DNA from: Clostridiales bacterium
GTDB lineage: Bacteria > Bacillota > Clostridia > Saccharofermentanales > Saccharofermentanaceae
NCBI GenBank assembly: GCA_017961235.1
Contig: JAGCXQ010000004.1
Location: forward strand, 62,001 to 126,000
Length of the DNA: 64,000 nt
Reading direction: 5' to 3'
The notes beneath the pieces were generated by a model. It was not told the DNA's origin, searched no databases, and worked only from the letters and a program-made list of their open reading frames with translations. Position 1 is the stretch's first letter. Every line of letters starts with the position of its first letter. Below are positions 7,793-17,730 of this stretch, piece after piece. The position numbers and the translations under genes were made by a program.

Positions 7793-10525
7793 ATGCATCG
7801 TAGGCTTCTTGCGTTTTTTACGTCGCTTATTTTTATTATCGTTTCGATTCCCTTTTTCCAAAACACAAGCGTTCATGCAGCATCAACTACTCCGCTGAAT
7901 GAGGTAACTGCGCTTGTCGAGAATGGTTTAAGCGCTTCCCTAACCAGTGGCGGCGTCGAGCTTACCGATAACTCTCCGATCAACTACGGAGATACCATCG
8001 TCTGCACGCTCAACTGGAAGCTTCCCAATAATGATGTTTTCAAAATCAACGTAGGTGATTCCTTCACCTATGAGCTTCCGGAGAATATGGACTTTGTCGG
8101 AAAATCCGGTGATATCATGAACGGCGATAAGAAGCTGGGCACATATCTGATCAGCGGACATACCATCACGCTCAAATATACTGATCCTGATTTCTGCGCA
8201 CAGGAAGACCGTGTCGGAAAGCTCTCTTTCTATGGTTCGATCGAAGTTGATCCGAATCCGAATGAAGATCCGGATCCGATCAAGATCTCTTTTACCGGTG
8301 CACGCGATATCAATCTTCTCGTCGGTAAAAACCCCACCGAAGCAAAGCTTGAAGTCAACAAAGTCTTCCACGTAGTAGATAATGTCAATCATATCTATTC
8401 CTGCCTGATCCCGATCACTGCAACAGGAGATCAAACCAATATTCAGGTCGTAGATACTATGTGGCCTGGCATGTCTCTTTACAACACTCCCAAGGTCTAT
8501 GAAGACAGCGAACTCAACAACGAATATGCTGATTGCAGTGCTTTTGCCGATGACGGCGGAGACGGCCAGACATTTAAAGGAACGATCTATCACTTGGATG
8601 ACGGACAGACCGTCTATCTTTACTATCTCGTACAGGTCAGAGATGAGATGTTCGACCGCCAGAAGGCAGAAGAATTCATCTCTCAAAATCAGTATGATAC
8701 CCCCGGCAATTACTACGAGGACGGCTATCCGGGAACGATCCCGAACCGTGTCACAGTATCCAGCACGCAGGTACCAAATGGTGTCAACCGCACCACGAAT
8801 ATCTATGGTTCCGGATACAATATGGAGAAGTGGCGTGCCGCATCCGAGACTGATCCGGAAACCGGCATCGATGAGCTCGAGCTCGGATATATCCGCTGGC
8901 AGCTCTTCCTGAACCCGATCACCAAGAGCGCGATCAGCAGCGGGTATATTATCGATACGATCCCGGAAAACTCTTCCGTCGATGAAGATAGTTTCTTCTT
9001 CCATGATTCCCACTGGAACCGTCTGAACATGGATGAGTACATCGACTATACCATTTATCAGGAAGACGGAAAGACAAAGATCCGTTTCGACTTCAAGCCG
9101 GAACTCATTGCTGATCTTAAGACCCGTACGGAAGGTCTTTACATCGAGTACCGCACGCACATGGACAAGCAGACCGAAGAAAAATTCGAGTACGTCAATG
9201 AAGCGACACTCTACTATTCGGGTGAAGATTCTGAAACCAGAAGAGCAAGATGGAACAACACCAAGCCTTCCGAGCTCGAAAAGTATGTCCTTTATGATGC
9301 CACGATGGCACCTTATGCCGAATATACGATCATCGTGAATCCGATGGCCATGGATCTTGATCCGAACAGCACGAAGCTTACTCTTTCGGATGTGATGGGA
9401 CCTGCTCTGGATGTGGATCTGGAGTCCATTACACTGAACGGGCAAGAAGCGGAAAAAGGTTCTGTCTCCTTTAATTCTTCAGACCGCACTTTCAGTATCA
9501 CGATCGATGACTCGACCAGATATACGGTCAAGTATCGCGCACGTGTCAACCTGATACCCGGCGAGACCCTCGACGAAAGTAATGCCGCCAACACCTGTCA
9601 GCTTGACGGAGTGATCATCAACGGGACCGACAATACCGCTGTAATTAAAGGTATCGTTTATGATAGCGCCGCCAGCTCTTCTTCGAACATCGGATATGCC
9701 ACTTTCAATATCATAAAGTATGATAATGCATCCTCTGCCACACTTCTTTCCGGCGCGACCTTCCGGGTTTCCTCCGCAACGCTGAACGGAAGTACTGTTG
9801 CCTCAACGGCCAGCATCGGAACCAAAGTAACAGACAGCAGCGGTAAAGCAACCTTCACCTCGCTTGTACGCGGCACCTGCTATCTCTTTGTTGAGACAGA
9901 GGCTCCCTCTGACTATGAACTGGATGATACTCCGTTCTTCGTGATCTTCGCGGAAACGTCCACCTCGACATATCCTTCTACGGTTACATATAACGGAAAA
10001 GATTACCCGGTAACAGTCGTTGATTTCTCTCATTATTCGGCTGACCAATATGTCGGAAATGATCAAAAGCCGGCAACTCCTACGACACCATCGAACCCGA
10101 CAGATCCTACTACTCCGTCTGATCCGACAACACCATCCAATCCAACAGATCCGACTACTTCGTCTGATCCGACAACACCGTCCAACCCGACAGAACCGAC
10201 TACTTCGTCTGATCCGACAACACCGTCCAACCCGACAGAACCGACGGACGCACCTCAGGAGCCAACCTCTGCTCCTACCTCCACTGCTCCGGAAGAGCCG
10301 TCAGAGAGCACAACAGACGGTGATGTCGCAAATGCTTTGAGAAACCCTTCTTCCGAGGATCCCACAACGACTACTACGACATCTTCCGAGACGACACCGA
10401 GCGGTGTTGTTAAGACAGGTGAAAAAGCAAGCATTCTTGGCGCAATCGGTGCAGGCATGATTCTTATTTCGTTCATGGCTGTAGTCATTCTTGCTAAGAA
10501 AGATAAAGAGCCTGAAGAAGAATAA
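7793..10525 (+). CDS. Sortase-type surface adhesin with Cna-B/SpaA-like domain
   Basis: The start is the ATG at 7793, ten bases after GGAGG. The protein of about 910 residues has a signal peptide (residues 1-31), a long Cna/Sdr-like adhesin region with beta-sandwich character (about 40-625), and a SpaA/Cna-B-type domain (about 630-735) with a conserved Lys in its first strand and Glu in a V-E-T-E-A-P segment, residues that form isopeptide bonds in this family. A Pro/Thr/Ser-rich stalk with three 15-residue repeats follows. The end is V-V-K-T-G-E, a hydrophobic helix and a charged tail. That is a noncanonical LPxTG-like sorting signal, so covalent anchoring to peptidoglycan is likely. No sortase gene lies in the window. 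Confidence 0.85.
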   Translation: MHRRLLAFFTSLIFIIVSIPFFQNTSVHAASTTPLNEVTALVENGLSASLTSGGVELTDNSPINYGDTIVCTLNWKLPNNDVFKINVGDSFTYELPENMDFVGKSGDIMNGDKKLGTYLISGHTITLKYTDPDFCAQEDRVGKLSFYGSIEVDPNPNEDPDPIKISFTGARDINLLVGKNPTEAKLEVNKVFHVVDNVNHIYSCLIPITATGDQTNIQVVDTMWPGMSLYNTPKVYEDSELNNEYADCSAFADDGGDGQTFKGTIYHLDDGQTVYLYYLVQVRDEMFDRQKAEEFISQNQYDTPGNYYEDGYPGTIPNRVTVSSTQVPNGVNRTTNIYGSGYNMEKWRAASETDPETGIDELELGYIRWQLFLNPITKSAISSGYIIDTIPENSSVDEDSFFFHDSHWNRLNMDEYIDYTIYQEDGKTKIRFDFKPELIADLKTRTEGLYIEYRTHMDKQTEEKFEYVNEATLYYSGEDSETRRARWNNTKPSELEKYVLYDATMAPYAEYTIIVNPMAMDLDPNSTKLTLSDVMGPALDVDLESITLNGQEAEKGSVSFNSSDRTFSITIDDSTRYTVKYRARVNLIPGETLDESNAANTCQLDGVIINGTDNTAVIKGIVYDSAASSSSNIGYATFNIIKYDNASSATLLSGATFRVSSATLNGSTVASTASIGTKVTDSSGKATFTSLVRGTCYLFVETEAPSDYELDDTPFFVIFAETSTSTYPSTVTYNGKDYPVTVVDFSHYSADQYVGNDQKPATPTTPSNPTDPTTPSDPTTPSNPTDPTTSSDPTTPSNPTEPTTSSDPTTPSNPTEPTDAPQEPTSAPTSTAPEEPSESTTDGDVANALRNPSSEDPTTTTTTSSETTPSGVVKTGEKASILGAIGAGMILISFMAVVILAKKDKEPEEE
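10097..10246 (+). repeat. 45-bp tandem repeats in the adhesin stalk
   Basis: Three in-frame 45-bp units (10097-10141, 10142-10186, 10187-10231) encode PT(D/E)PTT(P/S)SDPTTPSN, followed by a partial fourth. The second and third copies are nearly identical at DNA level, so copy number may vary between strains. This is a wall-spanning linker, not a CRISPR. Confidence 0.85.
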
Positions 10526-10558
10526 TTGATGTTGCAAAATATCCCTACTAATATCAGA

Positions 10559-10590
10559 GGGGTTATCTCGCGAGATAACCCCTTCATTAT
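10559..10590 (+). terminator. Terminator of the adhesin gene
   Basis: A perfect 24-bp palindrome (10559-10582, GGGGTTATCTCG and its complement) with no unpaired loop, followed by a T-rich but interrupted tail. Its position 33 bases after the stop codon fits transcription termination; the symmetry would let it work in both directions. Confidence 0.75.
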
Positions 10591-10598
10591 TGTTTTGT

Positions 10599-10805
10599 GA
10601 TGATATCATCATATGTAGGCTATAAAGGCGAAAATGCGCAATATAGATTAGTGGTTTTCAAGCAATACTAATCTAAAAAAACGAATTCCGCGATTATGGA
10701 TTAGTACGATGTAGGCTATAACTTCAATAATCGAAATTGTAGATGCAAAATCGGCTGCAAACGGTAGGACAAAAATGCAAAAATCAAGAATATGGATTAT
10801 AAAAC
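10599..10805. other. AT-rich intergenic region with degenerate repeats, no gene
   Basis: No credible reading frame with a ribosome binding site. It holds a 12-bp palindrome GATGATATCATC (10599-10610), two copies of ATGTAGGCTATAA (10613-10625 and 10709-10721), a GATTAGT/ACTAATC inverted repeat (about 10646-10674), and three copies of an AT(A/G)GATTA word. It sits between two terminators pointing at each other and may be a decayed duplication or an unrecognised small RNA locus. Confidence 0.5.
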
Positions 10806-10842
10806 AAGGGTTTGTCTCAAATCGATGAGGCAAACCCTTTTC
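10806..10842 (-). terminator. Terminator of the zinc-ribbon gene pair
   Basis: On the minus strand AAGGGTTTG pairs with CAAACCCTT, and an inner CTCA pairs with TGAG across one mismatch. A T-rich tract follows. It lies 17 bases downstream of the stop codon at 10860. Confidence 0.8.
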
Positions 10843-10859
10843 ATTGGCTAATTTTCTAG

Positions 10860-11084
10860 TTAGTAGATCGTCTTGAGCTTATTAGGATCAGCACCGGTCC
10901 TCCGGCAAAACTCCTGAAGATCCATCGGGGTCCTGATTACCTGCACATCGCGGAAATGACCCGTGGAGCGCTCCAGAAAACCAGCCGTCGCCTCGCCTGT
11001 GCAGATACTCTTCTTAACAGCAGGCTCTTCGATCGAAGAATCGAAAGGAATCGGGGCAAGTGCTTTTCGATGAAAAAGACTCAT
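10860..11084 (-). CDS. Small conserved protein of unknown function
   Basis: The 74-residue product has a central SICTGEATAGF-like phrase and a C-terminal D-L-x-E-F-x-x-R-x-G motif, a pattern I recall from small uncharacterised Clostridia proteins. There is no signal peptide or membrane segment. Its ATG overlaps the stop of the upstream zinc-ribbon gene (ATGA at 11081-11084), so translation is coupled. The role is unknown; the single Cys argues against a stand-alone zinc site. Confidence 0.7.
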   Translation of the reverse strand: MSLFHRKALAPIPFDSSIEEPAVKKSICTGEATAGFLERSTGHFRDVQVIRTPMDLQEFCRRTGADPNKLKTIY

Positions 11085-12523
11085 ATCGAATTCATATAAT
11101 CAGACGTGTACTGTTCGAGCTTCTTCTTCTCTTTTATCATGCCATAGATGCCGGCAACAAAGATCAGGACGGCGCCTGCGCCTAAAAGCCAGATGCCGAT
11201 CTCATTATCGACGTTTCCGTACTTTTTCACCTGCGTGATGTCATACCAGCGGTAATAGAGTTCCGCTGCGGCGGCGATTGCTGAGAGAAGACCGACGATA
11301 ATGACGGCGACGTTTTTACCGGAGAAGGCAAATACCATCGTCAGTGCAGCAAGTGCCAGGAAGCCGAACCCGTGATAACTGTCGATCAGTCGCAGTTCCG
11401 TTTTCACTCCGTTGACCTTATATGTCATGATGTTCGTAAATACGGAGATCGCCATCGAGAGTGCCGCGAGCATCGCAAGGATATTCGCACTCTTTGCTGA
11501 AAGCGATGCGATACCGCCTGCCTTCGGGAAACGGTATCCGCAGGTCTTACAGGTCTTCTCCGAGCTGAAGCATCGGGAACGGCAGCTCGGGCAGATGCGG
11601 ACGGAAACGGAGATCTCTCCGGAATCCGAAGAAGTATCGAGCCGTCTGGCAGGATTCGTCGCAACATCCAAAGAAGCTTTTCCTCTCGGAACATCAGCAG
11701 ACTTATCAGATGTTACCGGGGTCTTCGCCGGTGCAAACGGGGACGGGCGGTCGGCCTCTTCCGCAGAGATAAATGGCGGAACAGGTTTGAATTTGTCTTC
11801 ACTTTCCTTGGAGGAAGCAGAATCGAGATTCCACTCCGGATGATTTCTATTCGTCAGTCTCTGCTGGATCGACGGGGTTCTGTGTCCCATCGGGGATGCA
11901 CTGCCGGAAGATGTGTCAGATTCTGCGGATGCTTCCGGTGCGAAGTGGTTCGTTTCTTCTGCCATCGAGGACTGAGCGTCAGAAGACGGAACAAACGCTG
12001 AAGAATAGCTTCTCGGCTCTTCTTTCTGTGCGTTCTTCTCTCTTTCTTCCTCCTCTGCCTTACGTCTGGCATTCACACCTGCAGGTGTGCTTCTTCTAGC
12101 TGCTGTTGCAGCTCTGGTTGGTGTCGATCTCGGGTGGACCGGTCTTGCCATGGAGCCCGGTGTGCGGGCGCCGAATGCGGAAGGAGTTCTGCGAAGCGGA
12201 CGCTGCGGCTCTTCCGGAGCCGGCTCAACTTCCTCGACTTCTGGCATTTCCGGGATATCCAGTTCAGGCTCCTCTTCCGGCTGCGGTAATGGCTGCTCGT
12301 CATAGGACATCTCCGTCTGGTAATCACCATAATGATCCGGTTCAATATACGAAGACTCAAGTTCCGATGTCTCTTCGATCATTTCAGGAAATTCTTCGGG
12401 CAATTCTTCATATGCCCCTTCTGACTCTATGTCACCGACTATATCAGTCAGGTCGTAGCCGCAATTCTCACAGGTCGCGAATGAATCATCCATCTCCTGC
12501 TGGCAATTCGGACAAATCTTCAT
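11081..12523 (-). CDS. Zinc-ribbon integral membrane protein
   Basis: The start is the ATG at 12523 (residues MKICPNC), eight bases after GGAGGG; upstream in-frame starts lack a binding site. About 480 residues. It has an N-terminal zinc ribbon (C4, C7, C18, C21), then about 280 residues of acidic and Pro/Ser/Arg-rich low-complexity linker. A second four-Cys zinc ribbon follows near residue 310, and then four predicted membrane helices at the C-terminus. Such double zinc-ribbon membrane proteins are common in Firmicutes and lack assigned roles. The disordered linker may hold the N-terminal ribbon away from the membrane. The next gene overlaps by four bases. Confidence 0.75.
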   Translation of the reverse strand: MKICPNCQQEMDDSFATCENCGYDLTDIVGDIESEGAYEELPEEFPEMIEETSELESSYIEPDHYGDYQTEMSYDEQPLPQPEEEPELDIPEMPEVEEVEPAPEEPQRPLRRTPSAFGARTPGSMARPVHPRSTPTRAATAARRSTPAGVNARRKAEEEEREKNAQKEEPRSYSSAFVPSSDAQSSMAEETNHFAPEASAESDTSSGSASPMGHRTPSIQQRLTNRNHPEWNLDSASSKESEDKFKPVPPFISAEEADRPSPFAPAKTPVTSDKSADVPRGKASLDVATNPARRLDTSSDSGEISVSVRICPSCRSRCFSSEKTCKTCGYRFPKAGGIASLSAKSANILAMLAALSMAISVFTNIMTYKVNGVKTELRLIDSYHGFGFLALAALTMVFAFSGKNVAVIIVGLLSAIAAAAELYYRWYDITQVKKYGNVDNEIGIWLLGAGAVLIFVAGIYGMIKEKKKLEQYTSDYMNSI

Positions 12524-12561
12524 AACTAATACCCTCCAAGATATCAAGTATCTTAACATTT

Positions 12562-12590
12562 ATTATCTATCAGAAATGTATTTAATTCAA
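12562..12590 (-). promoter_or_regulatory. Putative promoter of the zinc-ribbon gene pair
   Basis: TTGAAT (12590-12585) and GATAAT (12567-12562) with a 17-base spacer on the minus strand. The leader to the ATG at 12523 is about 30 bases. Confidence 0.5.
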
Positions 12591-12631
12591 CATATAATAA
12601 CAAATCGGCATTTTCAGGGAGGTTTTTGACG

Positions 12632-12660
12632 AAAAAAGGAGCTGCATTTTCTGCAGCTCC
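12632..12660 (-). terminator. Terminator of the trp operon
   Basis: A 9-bp stem (GGAGCTGCA with TGCAGCTCC) around a 5-base loop, followed on the minus strand by six T (12637-12632). It lies 25 bases after the trpA stop. Confidence 0.92.
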
Positions 12661-12684
12661 TGAAGGTCTTTTTTATTGCAGGAA

Positions 12685-13461
12685 TCAGAGCGTCCGGAGT
12701 GCATCCTTCATACTCTTGACGTATTCGCCGACATGCGGTGCGGCGTCTTTTCCGTACTTCTCGACGATCTTAACGATCGCGGATCCGACGATAGCACCAT
12801 CGCTGATCTTCGCCATGGCCGCACCCTGTTCGGGAGTAGAGATACCGAATCCGATGGCGACCGGAACCGTTGTTACGCTTCGGATGTGGGAGACGATGGC
12901 AGAAAGATCTGTCGTGATCTTCGTTCTTTCACCGGTCACGCCGAGACTGCTGACCAGATAGATGAAGCCTTCCGCTTCCTTCGCGATCATGCCGATGCGG
13001 TTCTCGGAGGTAGGAGCGATCAGGGAGATCAGATCCACGCCGTGGGCCTTGCAGATCGGCTGGAATTCATCCTTCTCCTCATACGGAAGATCCGGCAGGA
13101 TCAGTCCGTCGATGCCGATCTCTTCGCAGGTTCCGATGAATTTCTCCGCGCCGTAGGAAAAAACGACGTTGGCATAGGTCATGAAGACCATCGGAACAGT
13201 CACGTCTTTTCTGAGTTCGCGTACAAGTTCGAAAACATCCTTCGTCTTTACGCCGCCGGCCAGTGCACGGATGTTCGCGCCCTGGATGACCGGACCTTCT
13301 GCGGTCGGATCCGAAAACGGGATGCCGAGCTCGATCAGGTCTGCGCCGTTTCTTACTGCTTCACGCACACATGCGGCCGTTGTCGCGATGTCCGGGTCGC
13401 CGCAGGTGATAAATGCGATGAATGCTTTTCCATTTTCAAAAGCACTTTTAATTCTACTCAT
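12685..13461 (-). CDS. trpA: Tryptophan synthase alpha subunit
   Basis: This TIM-barrel enzyme cleaves indole-3-glycerol phosphate to indole and glyceraldehyde-3-phosphate and passes indole through a tunnel to TrpB. The start is set at the ATG at 13461 (MSRIKSAF), preceded by GGGGAGG and overlapping the trpB end by eight bases; the longer frame to 13512 runs inside trpB. Of the two catalytic acids, E44 is present. The position of the usual Asp (E. coli D60) is Glu (E55) in an FSDPTAEGP stretch, a natural variant I recall in other Firmicutes. Length 258 is normal. It is the last gene of the operon, before a strong terminator. Confidence 0.95.
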   Translation of the reverse strand: MSRIKSAFENGKAFIAFITCGDPDIATTAACVREAVRNGADLIELGIPFSDPTAEGPVIQGANIRALAGGVKTKDVFELVRELRKDVTVPMVFMTYANVVFSYGAEKFIGTCEEIGIDGLILPDLPYEEKDEFQPICKAHGVDLISLIAPTSENRIGMIAKEAEGFIYLVSSLGVTGERTKITTDLSAIVSHIRSVTTVPVAIGFGISTPEQGAAMAKISDGAIVGSAIVKIVEKYGKDAAPHVGEYVKSMKDALRTL

Positions 13462-14644
13462 GGATATCCTCCCCTCTGTAGCGGGCGATCGCAGCACAGT
13501 CTTTGTCGCCACGGCCGGAGATGGTGATGATGATGATCTGGTCTTTTCTCATGGTCGGCGCCAGCTTCTGCGCATAAGCAACTGCGTGCGCAGATTCGAT
13601 CGCCGGGATGATACCCTCCATCCTCGACAGATACTCAAATGCATTTACGGCCTCTTCGTCCGTGACCGGCACATACTGTGCACGGCCGATGTCGTGAAGA
13701 TGCGCGTGCTCCGGTCCGACACCCGGGTAATCCAGGCCGGCGGAGATGGAATATACAGGAGCGATCTGTCCGTCTTCGTCCTGGCAGAAGTAAGACTTCA
13801 TGCCGTGGAAGATGCCGAGTCGGCCGGTATTTACCGTCGCTGCTGTCTCAAATGTATCGATGCCTCTTCCTGCTGCTTCGCAGCCGATGAGCTGTACGTC
13901 TTTATCTCCGATGAAGTGATAGAAAGATCCGATCGCGTTGCTGCCGCCGCCAACACAGGCGAGTACAGCATCCGGGAGACGTCCTTCTTTCTCGAGGATC
14001 TGTGCGCGGCTCTCTTTGGAGATGACAGCCTGGAAATCACGGACGATCGTCGGGAACGGATGCGGTCCCATGACAGAGCCCAGGCAATAATGTGTATCGG
14101 AGATCCTTGTCGTCCATTCACGCATAGCCTCGGAAACGGCATCTTTCAGTGTTCTGGTGCCGGTCTTTACCGGGATAACGGTCGCTCCGAGGAGACGCAT
14201 ACGATAGACGTTCAGCGCCTGACGGATCGTGTCTTCTTCACCCATAAATACGACGCATTCCATGCCGAAAAGCGCCGCAGCGGTGGCGGTTGCAACACCA
14301 TGCTGTCCGGCACCGGTCTCCGCGATGAGGCGGGTCTTGCCCATTTTCTTGGCAAGCAGTGCCTGTCCGAGTACGTTATTTACCTTATGCGCACCGGTGT
14401 GGTTTAAGTCTTCTCTCTTGAGATAGATCTTCGCACCGCCGAGATCTTTTGTCATCTTCTCAGCGTAGTACAGGCGCGACGGGCGATTCGCATATTCGTT
14501 AAAAAGCTCCGTGAGCTCTCTATTAAACTCCGGGTCATCTTTATAATGGTTATACGCTTCTTCGAGCTCGATCACCGCATTCATGAGGGTCTCCGGGATA
14601 TACTGGCCGCCATGGATGCCGAAGCGTCCCTTGGGATTTGTCAT
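13454..14644 (-). CDS. trpB: Tryptophan synthase beta subunit
   Basis: A PLP-dependent enzyme condensing indole with L-serine to give tryptophan. At 396 residues it has the usual length. K87 within HTGAHKVNN forms the Schiff base, E109 in AETGAGQHG is the catalytic acid, and the GGGSNAIG loop holds the PLP phosphate. It starts at 14644, 35 bases after trpF, and its tail overlaps trpA, so the alpha and beta subunits of the complex are translationally coupled. This is the TrpB1 type that pairs with TrpA. Confidence 0.97.
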   Translation of the reverse strand: MTNPKGRFGIHGGQYIPETLMNAVIELEEAYNHYKDDPEFNRELTELFNEYANRPSRLYYAEKMTKDLGGAKIYLKREDLNHTGAHKVNNVLGQALLAKKMGKTRLIAETGAGQHGVATATAAALFGMECVVFMGEEDTIRQALNVYRMRLLGATVIPVKTGTRTLKDAVSEAMREWTTRISDTHYCLGSVMGPHPFPTIVRDFQAVISKESRAQILEKEGRLPDAVLACVGGGSNAIGSFYHFIGDKDVQLIGCEAAGRGIDTFETAATVNTGRLGIFHGMKSYFCQDEDGQIAPVYSISAGLDYPGVGPEHAHLHDIGRAQYVPVTDEEAVNAFEYLSRMEGIIPAIESAHAVAYAQKLAPTMRKDQIIIITISGRGDKDCAAIARYRGEDIHE

Positions 14645-14679
14645 ACTGATTCTCCTTCCGTTATTTCCACCGTTCCGCG

Positions 14680-15303
14680 TCAGGTTCTCCGAACCGCATC
14701 GACGAACGCTTTCATTTTCGCTTCGTCCTTCTTGCCGTCGGTCTCGACATTCGAGCTTACATCTACGGCAAAAGCACTTGTCCTTGCGACTGCTTCTCCC
14801 ACGTTGTCCGGCTGAAGTCCTCCCGCGAGGAAGTACTCTCTTTTAAAACCGGAGAGCAGATCCCAGTCAAATGTCTTTCCCGATCCCATACCGGAATCGA
14901 TAAGGACATAATCCGCAGAACTGTTTTCTGCTTCCTGAAGGATCTTACGGACCTCCTCCGGATCGTCAGATCGGATCTGAAATGCCCGGATCAAGGGCTT
15001 TTCCGTGAGTTTACGAAGATCCGAGATATATTTCTCATCTTCGTGTCCGTGAAGCTGCGCGATGTCGATTATACCACGGTTTAGAAGATCCGACACCACT
15101 TTGATCTGTTCATCGACAAAAACTCCGACAGATAATATCTTCGGGTCGAGGAGTTTTCTCAGGGCTTCCGCCTGTTCGGAAGTGACGTATCTTCTGCTTT
15201 TATCCCAGAAGACAAAGCCGATAAATTCCGGCATCAGGCGGTTTGCCGCCTCGATATCCTCCACTCTGGAAAGTCCGCAGATCTTGATCTTCGTTGCATT
15301 CAT
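14680..15303 (-). CDS. trpF: Phosphoribosylanthranilate isomerase
   Basis: This 207-residue TIM barrel isomerises phosphoribosylanthranilate to the carboxyphenylamino-deoxyribulose phosphate by Amadori rearrangement. The N-terminal KICGLSR motif carries the catalytic Cys, the [15 protein letters not shown] stretch carries the catalytic Asp, and [10 protein letters not shown] contributes the phosphate loop. It begins four bases after trpC and is a separate gene, unlike the fused TrpCF of enterobacteria. A copy of the dispersed 9-mer described in findings (14770-14778) falls near its end. Confidence 0.95.
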   Translation of the reverse strand: MNATKIKICGLSRVEDIEAANRLMPEFIGFVFWDKSRRYVTSEQAEALRKLLDPKILSVGVFVDEQIKVVSDLLNRGIIDIAQLHGHEDEKYISDLRKLTEKPLIRAFQIRSDDPEEVRKILQEAENSSADYVLIDSGMGSGKTFDWDLLSGFKREYFLAGGLQPDNVGEAVARTSAFAVDVSSNVETDGKKDEAKMKAFVDAVRRT

Positions 15304-15307
15304 AGTA

Positions 15308-16093
15308 TCAGCCCCGCAGTTCTTTAAGCTTCTCTGTCTTATCTGAAGAGCGCATCAGCGTCTCGCCGACAAGTACCGCATCCGCACCGATCTCACGAAG
15401 GAGGCGGACATCGTCTGCCGTAGATACACCGCTCTCTGATACGAAGAGCACATCGTGCGGGATCAGGTCACGCAGTTTTCTGCTGTTTTCCGTATCCACA
15501 GAGAAGTCCTTGAGGTTACGGTTATTGACGCCGATCACTCGAGCGCCGATCCGAACTGCTGCTTTTACTTCTTCTTCGTTATGTGCCTCGACCAGTGCGG
15601 AAAGGCCGAGAGAATCTGCGATCTTCAGATATTCTGCTGCCGTCATCTCAGGAAGGATGGACATGATCAGAAGTACAGCGGAAGCGCCTAAGACCTTGGC
15701 CTCATAGATCATGTACGGATCGACCGTGAAGTCCTTGCGAAGACAAGGGATACTTACTTCAGAAGCGATCTCCTTAAGATATTCATCCGCGCCGAGGAAC
15801 CACTTGGGTTCCGTAAGAACGGAGATGGCATCCGCACCTGCTGCCTCATAATCTTTCGCTATCTGAAGATATGGGAATTCAGGTGCGATCAGGCCCTTTG
15901 ACGGAGAGGCTTTCTTGCACTCGCAAATAAAGGCGATGTCAGGATCGGCTTCCAGTGCTTTTTCAAAGGAAAAGGACTGGTTCGCCAGATCTCTAGCTCT
16001 GGCTCTCATCTCCTCAGAAGATACCTGTTCTTTTCTTAACGACACACGCAATCTTGCATGATCTGCCAACTGGTCGAGAATAGTCATTTTCAA
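15308..16093 (-). CDS. trpC: Indole-3-glycerol phosphate synthase
   Basis: A TIM-barrel enzyme that closes the pyrrole ring, producing indole-3-glycerol phosphate with loss of CO2 and water. The 261 residues match the monofunctional form. The [10 protein letters not shown] segment holds the catalytic Lys, LRKDF provides a further catalytic Lys, and [10 protein letters not shown] and SESG are conserved substrate-binding segments. The start codon overlaps the trpD stop by four bases (ATGA). Confidence 0.96.
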   Translation of the reverse strand: MKMTILDQLADHARLRVSLRKEQVSSEEMRARARDLANQSFSFEKALEADPDIAFICECKKASPSKGLIAPEFPYLQIAKDYEAAGADAISVLTEPKWFLGADEYLKEIASEVSIPCLRKDFTVDPYMIYEAKVLGASAVLLIMSILPEMTAAEYLKIADSLGLSALVEAHNEEEVKAAVRIGARVIGVNNRNLKDFSVDTENSRKLRDLIPHDVLFVSESGVSTADDVRLLREIGADAVLVGETLMRSSDKTEKLKELRG

Positions 16094-17115
16094 GCCTCCG
16101 GACGGTTGCTGACTTCGATGATCTTATTTAGTGTCTCCATCGCTTTACCGGAATCGATCAGCTCTGCTGCGAGCTGGATGCCGTCCTTCATGGACGGAGC
16201 TTTTCCTGCGATATAGAGGGATGCACCTGCGTTCAGGAGCACCGCGTCGCGCTTCGGGCCCTTCACTCCGTTTAAGATGTCCTTCGTGATCTGCGCGTTC
16301 TCCTCCGGAGTACCGCCGACGAGTTCGTCCTTCGAACAGGTCGTAAACCCGAAGTCTTCCGGTGTGATCGTCGTCGTTCTGAACCAGCCGTCCTTGATCT
16401 CGCAGATCTTGGTCGGGCAGCTCATGGAGATCTCATCGAGCTTATCCATGCCATAAACGACCATGCCGCGCTTGATGCCAAGCTCTACAAGAACCTGTGC
16501 CAGCGGCTCAACGAGATACTCGTCATAGACGCCGAGGAGCTGCATCGAAGGCTTTCCCGGGTTCGTCAGAGGTCCCAAGATATTAAATACGGTACGGAAA
16601 CCGAGTTCTCTTCGGATCGCACCGACATACTTCATCGAAGAGTGATACTTCTGCGCAAAGAAGAAGCACATACCGGCTTCGTTCAGAAGCTCCACGCAGC
16701 GGGCCGGGCTCTGGTCGATATTTACGCCTAGTGCCTCGAGGCAGTCCGCGGTGCCGCACTTACTGGAAGCGGCACGGTTACCGTGCTTTGCCACCTTGAC
16801 TCCGCCGGCCGCCGCAACGATAGCAGATGTGGTAGAAATATTGAAGGATCCTGCATGGTCTCCGCCTGTTCCTACGATCTCAAAGACCTCCATGCCGGTC
16901 TCGACCTGCGTTGCATGCTCGCGCATCGCAGCTGCACAGCCCGCGATCTCCGCGGTGGTCTCTGCTCTTGCACTCTTGGTCGAAAGTGCAGACAGGAATG
17001 CCGCATTCTGTGTGGCTGTGGTCTCACCGCTCATGATCTCATTCATTACGGCATATGCCTCATCATAGGTCAGGTCTTCTTTGCTTACGATCTTAACAAT
17101 TGCTTCTTTAATCAT
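16090..17115 (-). CDS. trpD: Anthranilate phosphoribosyltransferase
   Basis: Transfers phosphoribose from PRPP to anthranilate. The 341-residue protein has an N-terminal helical domain and the nucleoside-phosphorylase-type core with GTGGD, a Ser/Thr-rich phosphate loop, and [12 protein letters not shown], all diagnostic of PRPP/anthranilate binding. It is a separate protein, not fused to TrpG. It begins 48 bases after trpG, the largest gap among trpE-trpC, with its own ribosome binding site. Confidence 0.96.
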   Translation of the reverse strand: MIKEAIVKIVSKEDLTYDEAYAVMNEIMSGETTATQNAAFLSALSTKSARAETTAEIAGCAAAMREHATQVETGMEVFEIVGTGGDHAGSFNISTTSAIVAAAGGVKVAKHGNRAASSKCGTADCLEALGVNIDQSPARCVELLNEAGMCFFFAQKYHSSMKYVGAIRRELGFRTVFNILGPLTNPGKPSMQLLGVYDEYLVEPLAQVLVELGIKRGMVVYGMDKLDEISMSCPTKICEIKDGWFRTTTITPEDFGFTTCSKDELVGGTPEENAQITKDILNGVKGPKRDAVLLNAGASLYIAGKAPSMKDGIQLAAELIDSGKAMETLNKIIEVSNRPEA

Positions 17116-17163
17116 TTTCTTAATCTCCTTTTCGATTTATGTTCCCGTCATATTCGGATTCTT

Positions 17164-17730
17164 CTAGCGAAGAAAATTTTCCAGTATTTTCTTACCGATC
17201 GGCGTCAGGATGGATTCCGGATGGAACTGTACGCCGTAGATCGGATACTCCGTATGCTCCACAGCCATAACTTCCTTATCATCCACTGTTCTTGCCGTGA
17301 CCTTCAGCTCTTTAGGAAGTGTGGATTCATCTGCTGCCAGCGAGTGGTATCTTGCCACCTGTGCTGTCTTCGGACAATTCTTAAAAAGCACTGCGTCAGT
17401 GTCCAGATCACAGTTCGATCTTTTGCCGTGCATGAGTTCTTTTGCGTAGGTAACGGTCGCTCCATATGCCGCGCAGATCGCCTGATGGCCGAGGCATACG
17501 CCGAGCGTCGGGATCTCTTTACTTACGGTCTTTGCGACCTCCATGATCACACCCGCATCCTCCGGACGTCCCGGTCCCGGGGAAAGGATGATGCGTCTGG
17601 GATTGAGTTTTCTTATCTCTTCCACGGTCATCTCATCATTACGGATCACCTTGATATCCGGATCGATCGCGCCGATGAGCTGATAGAGGTTATAGGAAAA
17701 ACTATCGTAGTTATCAATAAGAAGTATCAT
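17164..17730 (-). CDS. trpG: Anthranilate synthase component II (glutamine amidotransferase)
   Basis: A class I glutamine amidotransferase that supplies ammonia to TrpE. The triad is complete: C79 in LGVCLGHQ, and H170 and E172 in FHPES. Length 188 is typical for the TrpG/PabA family. The ATG overlaps the trpE stop (ATGA), which couples synthesis of the two subunits. Because TrpG and PabA are alike, it might also serve p-aminobenzoate synthesis; its place in the operon makes the trp role primary. Confidence 0.95.
   Translation of the reverse strand: MILLIDNYDSFSYNLYQLIGAIDPDIKVIRNDEMTVEEIRKLNPRRIILSPGPGRPEDAGVIMEVAKTVSKEIPTLGVCLGHQAICAAYGATVTYAKELMHGKRSNCDLDTDAVLFKNCPKTAQVARYHSLAADESTLPKELKVTARTVDDKEVMAVEHTEYPIYGVQFHPESILTPIGKKILENFLR

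Noticed and set aside
7940..9445. 501-codon open frame opposite the adhesin gene
   Set aside because: Antisense shadow of a codon-biased gene; Ile/Arg/Asp-heavy composition, no initiation signal.
10097..10246. Possible CRISPR-like repeats in the adhesin
   Set aside because: Repeats are contiguous and in frame, without spacers; protein stalk repeats.
10648..10833. 61-codon hydrophobic frame between terminators
   Set aside because: Starts with TTG inside a terminator hairpin, without a ribosome binding site; likely spurious.
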